Origin: Bradyrhizobium jicamae
GTDB taxonomy: Bacteria > Pseudomonadota > Alphaproteobacteria > Rhizobiales > Xanthobacteraceae
Assembly (NCBI RefSeq): GCF_001440395.1
Contig: NZ_LLXZ01000104.1
Coordinates: forward strand, 1-46,964
Length of the DNA stretch: 46,964 bases
Direction of reading: 5' to 3'
The notes beneath the pieces are model-generated. The model saw only the letters and a program-made list of their open reading frames with translations. It ran no database searches and was not told where the DNA came from. Shown one piece after another: positions 7,659-14,627 of this stretch; within the stretch, counting starts at the first letter, position 1; every line of letters begins with the position of its first letter. Made by a program: the position numbers and the translations under genes.

Positions 7659-8675
7659 TCAGCCGGGACGCGCCTCAATCACGTTGAAGCGGCCGGCTGA
7701 ATAACTCGTGACCAGATCAAAGCCGCTCTGGTCGAGCAGTTCGCGGTACTGTCCCTCGGTGCGTTCGAGCCCTCCGGGCCCGCGAAGCATGCTGAGATCG
7801 CTCAACGCGTGCTCCCTGTCTTCATCTGCCATGGTTGGCTTCTCCGGCATCAGCCTTTCCACCAGAAGCAGCTTGCCTTCGTCCGGTAGCGCCTTGCGAC
7901 AGTTTCGGAGGATAGTGATGCTGCGCGTATCGTCCCAGTCGTGAATGATGCTCTTGAGGATGATCGCATCAGCGATCGCCGGCACAGCCTTGAAGAAATC
8001 GCCGGCCACAAATTCCACGCGATCCCCGACATCGATCTGCCGAAGATGCTTGCCGGCAGCTTCGGCACACCGCGGAAGGTCAAAAACGGTTCCGCGCAAT
8101 TCCCGGTTTTGCTGCGCGATAGCGCCGAGCAACCCGCCCGATCCACCGCCTACGTCCATCAAGTGAGATATCCCGCTGAAGTCATAGGATTGAAGGACAT
8201 TCGGTGTGACAAGACGGGTAAGCTCCACCATCGCCACGTTGAACTTGTCCACGATCTCCGGGGTCCGGCCCATCAGCTCGAAGCTGTCATCGACACCTTG
8301 CAGTTGCGCTCCGGTCTTGCCGGTCACGACGGATTCAAGCATTCCGCTCCAGGACTTTGAAACCATTTCGGCTTCGAGGATCGCCCAGCCCTTGAACGAT
8401 TGCTCGGCGGCGCCGTCGAGGCAGGCACCCACTTCCGTCAACGCGTAGCTATCTTCACCGGCACGCGAACATATACCGATCGTGGAGAGCGCGGTGAGCA
8501 GGCGGCCAAGCGCCCGTTCATCTGCACGGGTTGCCTGTGCGAGCTTGCCAAGCGTCTGTGGGCCGTCCCGCAGCAGCTCGGCGAGCCCGAGTTTGGCCGC
8601 CACATAGATCACCTGCGTCACACGGTGCGACTGGATCAAATCGAAAAGCCTGAGGGCCGATACTTGAGATGACAT
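7659..8675 (-). CDS. SAM-dependent O-methyltransferase (dimerising, plant-OMT/ASMT-like)
   Basis: 338 residues from ATG 8675, which has a strong AAGGAGG 7 bases upstream; longer in-frame starts lack this. The N-terminal about 90 residues form a winged-helix dimerisation domain and the Methyltransf_2 Rossmann domain follows. The SAM motif is DVGGGSGG (174-181), and H245-D246 in IIHDWDD corresponds to the catalytic His-Asp region of caffeate/acetylserotonin O-methyltransferases, which supports O-methylation of a hydroxylated (often phenolic) substrate. It diverges from the vanA operon across a 244-bp region containing two palindromes, an unusual pairing of a methylating with a demethylating enzyme. 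The substrate is unknown. Confidence 0.88.
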   Translation of the reverse strand: MSSQVSALRLFDLIQSHRVTQVIYVAAKLGLAELLRDGPQTLGKLAQATRADERALGRLLTALSTIGICSRAGEDSYALTEVGACLDGAAEQSFKGWAILEAEMVSKSWSGMLESVVTGKTGAQLQGVDDSFELMGRTPEIVDKFNVAMVELTRLVTPNVLQSYDFSGISHLMDVGGGSGGLLGAIAQQNRELRGTVFDLPRCAEAAGKHLRQIDVGDRVEFVAGDFFKAVPAIADAIILKSIIHDWDDTRSITILRNCRKALPDEGKLLLVERLMPEKPTMADEDREHALSDLSMLRGPGGLERTEGQYRELLDQSGFDLVTSYSAGRFNVIEARPG

Positions 8676-8825
8676 CGCGCCTCCTTTTTCGTGGCTGTTG
8701 CGAACACGGCCGGGAGTTATTCGCGCCGAGCACGCATGCAAGTCCGTGAAGCCGTGCGGTCGGCTTGCGACCAAGGTGACGGCTAATGGGAGGCGGCGAA
8801 ATGAGACACTTCACAAGTCCTATGT

Positions 8826-8862
8826 ATACCTAATAGGTATTATATAACCCTAATTTAGGTAT
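8826..8862. promoter_or_regulatory. Tandem palindromes, candidate VanR (GntR) operators
   Basis: Palindrome 1 is ATACCTAATAGGTAT at 8826-8840, a perfect 7-1-7 inverted repeat. Palindrome 2 is CCTAATTTAGG at 8849-8859, perfect 5-1-5, followed by TAT. The CCTAAT cores start exactly 20 bp apart, about two helical turns, so two dimers could bind on one DNA face. They lie 58-94 bp upstream of vanA in an AT-rich island. The GntR-family gene next to vanA is the natural candidate to bind them. This is inference from layout. Confidence 0.55.
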
Positions 8863-8864
8863 AT

Positions 8865-8893
8865 TTGCTTAGTATGCGTCGCTACTGTATACA
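8865..8893 (+). promoter_or_regulatory. Candidate sigma-70 promoter of the van operon
   Basis: TTGCTT (8865-8870), a 17-bp spacer and TATACA (8888-8893) form a good match to -35/-10 spacing, 26 bp before the vanA ATG. The tandem palindromes abut its upstream edge. Confidence 0.45.
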
Positions 8894-8919
8894 TCTTGCG
8901 TTCAACACGGAGTACAGCC

Positions 8920-9969
8920 ATGTCGTCCTCATTCCCGCTCAATGCCTGGTACGCCGCCGCCTGGGACGTCGACATCAAGCACGCGCTGTTTCCGCGCACG
9001 ATCTGCGGCAAGCATGTCGTGATGTACCGCCAGTCCAACGGACAGGTTTCCGCGCTGGAGGACGCCTGCTGGCACCGGCTGGTGCCGCTGTCGAAAGGAC
9101 GGCTCGACGGCGACACCGTCGTCTGCGGCTATCACGGGCTGAAATTCAACGCGCAGGGCCGCTGCACCTACATGCCCTCGCAGGACACCATCAATCCTTC
9201 CGCCTGCGTGCGCTCCTATCCCGTGGTCGAGCGGCACCGCTTCATCTGGCTATGGATGGGCGATCCGGCGCTGGCCGATCCGGCGCTGGTGCCCGACATG
9301 CACTGGAACGACGATCCGGCCTGGGCCGGCGACGGCAAGACCATTCATGTGAAATGCGATTACCGCCTCGTCGTCGACAATCTGATGGACCTCACCCACG
9401 AGACCTTCGTGCACGGCTCCAGCATCGGCAACGACCACGTCGCCGAAGCGCCGTTCGACGTCACCCATGGCGACAAGACGGTGACCGTGACGCGCTGGAT
9501 GAAGGGCATCGACGCGCCGCCGTTCTGGGCCGCGCAGTTGCAGAAGCCGGGCGCGGTCGACCGCTGGCAGATCATCCATTTCCAGGCACCCGGCACCGTC
9601 AACATCGACGTCGGCGTCGCGCCCGCCGGCACCGGCGCGCCGGAAGGCGACCGCTCGCAGGGCGTCAACGGTTTTGTGCTTAACACCATGACGCCGGAGA
9701 CCGCGACCACCTGTCACTATTTCTGGGCCTTCGTCCGCAACTACCGGACAACCGAGCAGAAGCTGACCACGGACATCCGCGAGGGCGTTGCCGGCATCTT
9801 CCACGAGGATGAAATCATCCTCGAAGCGCAGCAGCGCGCGATGAACGAGAATCCGGACCGCACCTTCTACAACCTCAACATCGATGCCGGCGCGATGTGG
9901 GCGCGGCGCGTGATCGACCGGATGGTCGCACGCGAGACCGGCCCGCAGACCATGCAAGCCGCGGAGTGA
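8920..9969 (+). CDS. vanA: Vanillate O-demethylase oxygenase subunit (Rieske)
   Basis: 349 residues from ATG 8920 (GGAG about 8 bases upstream), preferred to a TTG at 8896. The Rieske [2Fe-2S] motif is C50-x-H52 with C69-x-x-H72. The mononuclear iron site is seen in DNLMDLTHETFVH with H160 and H165. The N-terminal FPLNAWYAAAWD and the overall length match the VanA/DdmC branch of ring-hydroxylating oxygenases, which O-demethylates vanillate to protocatechuate and formaldehyde. The reductase partner VanB is encoded two genes downstream, with only a GntR regulator between them, giving a compact vanA-gntR-vanB operon with 3-bp and 8-bp gaps. A related substrate such as syringate or a methoxybenzoate cannot be excluded. 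Confidence 0.9.
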   Translation: MSSSFPLNAWYAAAWDVDIKHALFPRTICGKHVVMYRQSNGQVSALEDACWHRLVPLSKGRLDGDTVVCGYHGLKFNAQGRCTYMPSQDTINPSACVRSYPVVERHRFIWLWMGDPALADPALVPDMHWNDDPAWAGDGKTIHVKCDYRLVVDNLMDLTHETFVHGSSIGNDHVAEAPFDVTHGDKTVTVTRWMKGIDAPPFWAAQLQKPGAVDRWQIIHFQAPGTVNIDVGVAPAGTGAPEGDRSQGVNGFVLNTMTPETATTCHYFWAFVRNYRTTEQKLTTDIREGVAGIFHEDEIILEAQQRAMNENPDRTFYNLNIDAGAMWARRVIDRMVARETGPQTMQAAE

Positions 9970-9972
9970 GCC

Positions 9973-10725
9973 GTGAGCGAACGCGACACCGAGCGCTCCG
10001 TCTCGCAGACCGTGCGCGCGCAACTCGCGCTGCGCGACATGATCCTGTCCGGGCGGTTGCGTCCGGGCGAGCGCATCAGCGAATTGCAGGCGGTCGATAT
10101 CACGGGCGTGTCGCGGACGCCGGTGCGGCTGGCGCTGGTGCGGCTGGAGGATGAAGGCCTGCTGCAGGCGATCCCCTCCGGCGGCTTCATGGTGAAGGCC
10201 TTCACCGAACGCGATATCCTGGATTCGATCGAGTTGCGCGGCACGCTGGAGGGCCTCGCCGCCCGCTTCGCCGCCGAGCGCGGCGTCAGCGCGCGCAGCC
10301 TCGAGCCGCTCAAGGAATGCCTTGCCGATCTCGACCAGTTGGTGCGGCAGGACCCGATTTCCGTCGAGGCGTTTTCCGCCTATGTGACGATGAACGCGCG
10401 ATTTCACGCGATCCTCAACGAACTGTCCGCCAGCGCACCGCTGATCCGCGAAATCGACCGCGTCTCCGCGCTGCCGTTTGCTTCCCCCAGCGCGTTCGTG
10501 ATGGCGCAGTCGGCGCTGCCGGAAGCGCACCAGATCCTGCTGCTCGGGCAGGATCATCACCGCATCGTGGTCGACGCCATCGAGAACCGCGAGGGCGCCC
10601 GGGCCGAAGCCGTGATGCGCGAGCACTCGCGGCTCGCCGCGCGCAATCTGCGGCTCGCGGTCCGCAACCGCACGCATCTCGAACTGATGCCCGCGCTCGC
10701 TCTGCTCAAATCGTCAGCCGAATAG
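9973..10725 (+). CDS. vanR: GntR/FadR-family regulator, VanR-like
   Basis: 250 residues, GTG start at 9973 three bases after the vanA stop, with GGAG just upstream. The winged helix-turn-helix is at about 12-75 (recognition region VSRTPVRLALVRLEDEGLL), and the all-helical FCD ligand-binding domain at about 85-240 contains the His residues expected to bind metal or carboxylate. Members of this VanR branch repress vanillate demethylase genes until vanillate is present. Its position inside the van operon implies autoregulation. The tandem palindromes at 8826-8862 are the likely operators. Effector and sense of regulation are inferred. Confidence 0.85.
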   Translation: MSERDTERSVSQTVRAQLALRDMILSGRLRPGERISELQAVDITGVSRTPVRLALVRLEDEGLLQAIPSGGFMVKAFTERDILDSIELRGTLEGLAARFAAERGVSARSLEPLKECLADLDQLVRQDPISVEAFSAYVTMNARFHAILNELSASAPLIREIDRVSALPFASPSAFVMAQSALPEAHQILLLGQDHHRIVVDAIENREGARAEAVMREHSRLAARNLRLAVRNRTHLELMPALALLKSSAE

Positions 10726-10733
10726 GAACGCCG

Positions 10734-11714
10734 ATGCGTTTTGCCGAACAATGGAGCTGGTGCACGGTCGACGCTATCAGCGACGTGACGCCGACGATCC
10801 GCGAATTCCGCCTGCGGCCCGAGAGCGGTCACGTCGTGCCCTACCCGGCCGGCAGCCATATTGGTGTTACCGTGCTGATCGACGGACAGCCGGCGCGGCG
10901 TTCCTACTCGCTGGTAGAGAACAGTGACGCCGGCACCTACCGGATCGCGGTGCGTCTGGCCCCGGACAGCCGCGGCGGCTCGCGCGGCATGTGGAATTTG
11001 AAAGTCGGCGCGCGGATCGAGACCTCGAACCCGACATCGCTGCTCGAAATCGACTGGACGAGGAAGAACTATTGCTTGATCGCCGGCGGCATCGGCATCA
11101 CGCCGATCACGGGGATCGCGGCCGCGCTGCGCCGAGGAAATATCGCCGCGCCGCTGCATTATGCCGTGAAGTCGTGCAGCGATGCCGCGTTCCTCGATGA
11201 GCTGACAGCGCTGCTCGGCGACCGGCTGTCCGTGCACGCCTCCGAGCAAGGCGCGCGGCTCGATCTCGACGCCACGTTCCACGCGCTTCCCGATGACGCT
11301 ATCGCGATCATCTGCGGGCCGATGCGGATGCTCGAAGCCGCACGCCGCGCCTGGAACGACGCTGGACGCGCGCCTGCCGATCTGCGCTTTGAGACCTTCG
11401 GCTCCAGCGGCCTGATGCCGACGGCGGAATTCCGTGTGCGGCTGAGGGACACCGATACCGAACTCGTCGTGCCGCAGAACAGCTCGATGCTCGACGCGCT
11501 GAATGGCGCAGGCTTCGAGGTGATCTCGGACTGCCAGCGCGGCGAATGCGGCGTCTGCGCCGTCGATGTCGTCGCCGTCGAGGGCGAGATCGACCACCGC
11601 GACGTGTTCTTCAGCGATCAGCAGAAGCGCGAGAACCGCAAGATCTGCCCGTGCGTCTCGCGCGCGATCGGAGTGGTGACGATCGATACGCTGTACCGGC
11701 CCGAGGCTTTCTAG
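10734..11714 (+). CDS. vanB: Vanillate O-demethylase reductase subunit (FMN, NAD(P)H, plant-type 2Fe-2S)
   Basis: 326 residues from ATG 10734, with AGGAA 4-5 bases upstream; a much longer open frame runs back through the regulator gene but is not the gene start. It is a class IA phthalate-dioxygenase-type reductase: flavin motif RRSYSL at 55-60, NAD(P)H motif GGIGITP at 118-124, and a C-terminal ferredoxin domain with C267, C272, C275 and C305 (CQRGECGVC...C). It passes electrons from NAD(P)H to the Rieske centre of VanA. It is the last gene of the operon, and no clear terminator hairpin was seen after it. Confidence 0.92.
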   Translation: MRFAEQWSWCTVDAISDVTPTIREFRLRPESGHVVPYPAGSHIGVTVLIDGQPARRSYSLVENSDAGTYRIAVRLAPDSRGGSRGMWNLKVGARIETSNPTSLLEIDWTRKNYCLIAGGIGITPITGIAAALRRGNIAAPLHYAVKSCSDAAFLDELTALLGDRLSVHASEQGARLDLDATFHALPDDAIAIICGPMRMLEAARRAWNDAGRAPADLRFETFGSSGLMPTAEFRVRLRDTDTELVVPQNSSMLDALNGAGFEVISDCQRGECGVCAVDVVAVEGEIDHRDVFFSDQQKRENRKICPCVSRAIGVVTIDTLYRPEAF

Positions 11715-11730
11715 CGTTCGCGTGCGATGT

Positions 11731-12222
11731 TTAGCCGACCGGTCCCGGAATCCAATAGTCGCCCAGGAGCGGCATTACTTTTACGCCTTTAATTACTCCG
11801 CGCTGCAGGCTTGGATCGAAATAGCGCATCGTCCGCTCATTGAGGTCAATGATGCGACCAGGCGTTAGTGGCCCCACGTCATTTATCTTGACGATAACCT
11901 TCTTGCCTACGGCCTCAACGAGGGCAAACTTCGCTCTCGCGCCATACAGGACCCCACCAAATTTCTGACGCAAGCTCGTCTTGATGGCAGCCGCCCAGAC
12001 AGAGGGATCATAGCGCTCGCCCGAGGCTGTGTTCGGGCCGCCCTCTCGCCATCCGGGCTTGAACGGATTGTACGTGGATGCTGCACCAACGATCGCCTCT
12101 CCCGAAGCGGCCGCGACGACAGCGAGTGAATGAACTGCAACGATTTCACTTCGAGCAGCGGGAACAGAAATGACAAGCGCAACCAGCGCGCCGCAGATTG
12201 CGGCGCTCGAGCGGAACAGCAT
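11731..12222 (-). CDS. RlpA-like double-psi beta-barrel protein, secreted
   Basis: 163 residues. ATG 12222 is the second of two adjacent ATGs and has AAGGAG with 5-base spacing. A signal peptide covers about 1-25 (ARSE). The mature part has the RlpA/DPBB pattern: GAASTYNPF near 46, TASGERYDPS near 65, INDVGP with D115, and IIDLN with D126. RlpA proteins are septal or sporal lytic transglycosylases acting on naked glycan strands. Here the usual active-site His in the 'AAHKTLPFG' block appears replaced (AAIKTSL, residue 80) and there is no SPOR domain, so it may lack lytic activity or represent a separate subfamily that I recall from rhizobia. It is convergent with vanB. Confidence 0.8.
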   Translation of the reverse strand: MLFRSSAAICGALVALVISVPAARSEIVAVHSLAVVAAASGEAIVGAASTYNPFKPGWREGGPNTASGERYDPSVWAAAIKTSLRQKFGGVLYGARAKFALVEAVGKKVIVKINDVGPLTPGRIIDLNERTMRYFDPSLQRGVIKGVKVMPLLGDYWIPGPVG

Positions 12223-12779
12223 CATAGCTCCTTTTGATTTTCTTCGATCGGGGTTCCCGATGCCGCAAAACATGGTCACGCGAACGCGGAAGCGTTCACG
12301 AACTCGAGCCAATTATTTGCGGATTCGCGCCAACCGGGGCGACGGGAACCGTTGTGGGAACCGCGATGGTCCTCGCACAGCGTTCTTAGTTCTCACTGAC
12401 TAAGACAGAGATTGCGTCAGCAACATGACAACAGAGCATGGCGAAGAGGAACCATCTAGGCGATACCGCTAGGGATCGATTGCGTTGAAAAACTCGAAAG
12501 TCGCCGGGCTCCAAAAATCTCGCCAATGTAGCGCATTGGCGATTTCAGCCGCTGCAAGGCTCTGTAGACTCGATACGGACGGCAGCGATAGCTAATGCGG
12601 TAATTGATATGGTCCCTCACGTCGCAGCGAGAGAGGACTTTTTCAACGCTGTCGGTCATTAAACGACATCACCGAGCGCAAGCCCATTCGGCTCTACCTC
12701 CAATAACGAACGTTTGGCGCCACGGCTGTGATGTCCTCTTAGGCCAGAGGCGGACTCATACGGTGCAACGTTGGACTAA
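12223..12779. other. 557-bp intergenic stretch of lower GC
   Basis: It holds no gene I can support. A 67-codon open frame on the minus strand (12659-12456) has Arg/Tyr-rich composition, no ribosome binding site and no recognisable similarity. Base composition is clearly lower in GC than the flanking operons, as in the kinase gene to its right. Confidence 0.4.
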
Positions 12780-14324
12780 CTATGCACCGAGCAATGGCAA
12801 CGTGAACTGAAAAACGGCACCGCCACCCGCTTTGTTCGTTGCCCAGATCCTTCCGCCAAAAGCCTCAACGATCCCGCGCGACGTGGACAGCCCAAGCCCC
12901 GAACCGCCTCGCTTCGACGCGAACGGTTCGAAGATGCTGGAAAGCCGGTGAGCTGGAATACCTGTTCCCGTATCAGAGACGGAAAACCGCGCTTTGGACT
13001 GATCGACCTGCCGAGTTTCCATCACGACCCGCCGTTGGCCCGGACGATCTTTCATCGTTGCGTCCATCGCGTTCAACGCCAAATTCAACACAACCTGCTG
13101 CAGCCAAGTCGGATCGGCACGCACCGCCAGCATGCTTTGCGAGGGGTGAGTTTTCATTTCGACACCTACTTCGGCAGCATGTGGCTTCAAGATTTCATGA
13201 ACAAGACCCACGACGTCATTCAAGTCGATCTTTTGTATCTCCGGCTCGCCGCTTCGCAACAGCTTCTGCATATGGCGGATGATTTGTGATGCGCGCAGGC
13301 TGTCGCGACGAATGTCGGAAAGGATTTCCTTCACGCCAACGGGCGCAGAAGACCCTTCAACGTCCAGCTCTGCGGATTCGATATTGCTCAGGATAGCCGC
13401 CAAGGGCTGATTCAATTCGTGTGCAAACAACGAGGCTATCGCCGCAGCGTCGGCACGCCGAGTTAATCGACTGATTTCGAGGAGACGACGTCGGAGTTCG
13501 CTCTGCGTTTCCCTGTACTCATGGATATCGGTACAGGAGCCGATGTATCCAAGAAAGGAACCGTCGCGAGCATAGCGCGGAATTCCAGTGTCATCGATCC
13601 AACGATAGGTGCGATCATGGCGACGCAACCGATATTCCATTCTGAATTCCTTCCGCGCGTCAAAGTGGCTAACGTAGGTCTCCAGACAGCGATCGAAATC
13701 CTCCTGATGAACGCCCTCCGACCAACCATTACCGAGTTCCTGCTGCATGTCGCGGCCAGTAAAGGTCAACCATGGCCGGTTGAACCAGATGCATTGTTTG
13801 TCCGGTCCGGACACCCAGATCATCACCGGGGCGGCATCCATGACTTCGGCAAATCGCGCGTCCAGTCCACCCGCCGGCTCGGCAGAAGAGCGAGTTGCCG
13901 GCGCGGTCCGGATTTGGCTTGTCGATTTCGATCGCTGCTCGGTGCGACCGCGGCATCGGGCGAGGGCCCGCTCAATGGCTTCGAGCAACGTGGATTTTAG
14001 GATCGGCTTTGTTAGAACGTCGTCAGCGCCAGCCTTGATCGCTTGCACGCTGGTCTCAACGCTCCCGTGCCCCGTCAAAAACAAGATAGGCAAGCCAGAG
14101 CCGATTTCGTTCAATCGCTCCTGCACGTCGAGCCCATCGAGGTCGGGCATGCGCATGTCCAGCAGTACACAGCCTGTTTCCGTGCGCGGCGGATTTGCGA
14201 GAAGTTGTCGGCCGGATTCATAGACCATGACCCGGTAACCAGCAGTTCGGAGCAGCCGGGCAATAGCAACCCGAAACGATGAGTCGTCGTCGACAACGTA
14301 GATGGTTGCCGGTGTGATGGTCAT
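12780..14324 (-). CDS. Orphan receiver-PAS-histidine kinase
   Basis: 514 residues from ATG 14324 (GGTGA 8 bases upstream); a TTG at 14363 is possible but weaker. The order is unusual: an N-terminal FixJ-type receiver (about 6-122; acidic D12/D13, phospho-acceptor D56, T84, K106), a low-complexity linker (about 125-155), a PAS/PAC domain (about 157-275), then HisKA with phospho-acceptor H302 in the block AHELNQPLAAIL, and HATPase_c with N-box NLALNAMDA, G1 DTGTGIP (451-457) and G2 GGSGLGLS. The NQP after the His is typical of FixL/DctB-type kinases. The PAS has no obvious haem His context that I can assign. No response regulator is adjacent. A perfect FNR/FixK box lies 91 bp upstream, so low-oxygen control is likely. 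Codon use is less GC-biased than the flanks. Confidence 0.88.
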   Translation of the reverse strand: MTITPATIYVVDDDSSFRVAIARLLRTAGYRVMVYESGRQLLANPPRTETGCVLLDMRMPDLDGLDVQERLNEIGSGLPILFLTGHGSVETSVQAIKAGADDVLTKPILKSTLLEAIERALARCRGRTEQRSKSTSQIRTAPATRSSAEPAGGLDARFAEVMDAAPVMIWVSGPDKQCIWFNRPWLTFTGRDMQQELGNGWSEGVHQEDFDRCLETYVSHFDARKEFRMEYRLRRHDRTYRWIDDTGIPRYARDGSFLGYIGSCTDIHEYRETQSELRRRLLEISRLTRRADAAAIASLFAHELNQPLAAILSNIESAELDVEGSSAPVGVKEILSDIRRDSLRASQIIRHMQKLLRSGEPEIQKIDLNDVVGLVHEILKPHAAEVGVEMKTHPSQSMLAVRADPTWLQQVVLNLALNAMDATMKDRPGQRRVVMETRQVDQSKARFSVSDTGTGIPAHRLSSIFEPFASKRGGSGLGLSTSRGIVEAFGGRIWATNKAGGGAVFQFTLPLLGA

Positions 14325-14627
14325 CTTGTTCACCCAGGCGGAGCGGGATACCGCCTGCGCCAACTCCGGTTCTCCACCCAGGTATTCAAATCACAAGCAA
14401 GAACAGCAGCCGCTTTGATCTGCATCAAGCAATTCCTTATTGAAAACGGGAGTCTCCGGCCCAGGTCTGCTGCGGCTCACGAGCGGTAATACTCTAACTG
14501 ATCGTAAGTTCCGCTTGGCTCACACGTGGCGTTTGCCTGATCTTCTGCGCTGACAACGCTAACGTCTTCGGCCGTGAATCGGAAATCTCGGCCTTGATCG
14601 CGAACGCGGTGCTTCCTCGTGCCAGCG
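14325..14627. other. 303-bp intergenic stretch carrying the kinase promoter region
   Basis: It separates the stop of the GMC oxidoreductase (14628) from the kinase start. The only clear signal is the FNR/FixK box at 14415-14428. No gene is supported. Confidence 0.45.
14415..14428. promoter_or_regulatory. FNR/FixK-type box
   Basis: TTGATCTGCATCAA is a perfect match to the FNR/FixK consensus TTGAT-N4-ATCAA. Its centre is about 97 bp upstream of the REC-PAS-kinase start on the minus strand, a plausible position for an activator site at a promoter with a 50-60 base leader. In Bradyrhizobium, FixK2 and related CRP/FNR proteins use this motif for microaerobic genes. Direct regulation is inferred. 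Confidence 0.75.

Noticed and set aside
10317..10733. Upstream extension of vanB into the regulator gene
   Set aside because: The extension overlaps the GntR gene in another frame and its sequence is Arg-rich; ATG 10734 with AGGAA is the natural start.
9250..11597. Long minus-strand frames opposite vanA, the GntR gene and vanB
   Set aside because: Shadow frames caused by GC3 bias; the plus-strand operon has full motifs and ribosome binding sites.
12456..12659. 67-codon minus-strand frame
   Set aside because: No ribosome binding site, no recognisable similarity; composition uncertain. It might be a remnant but cannot be supported.
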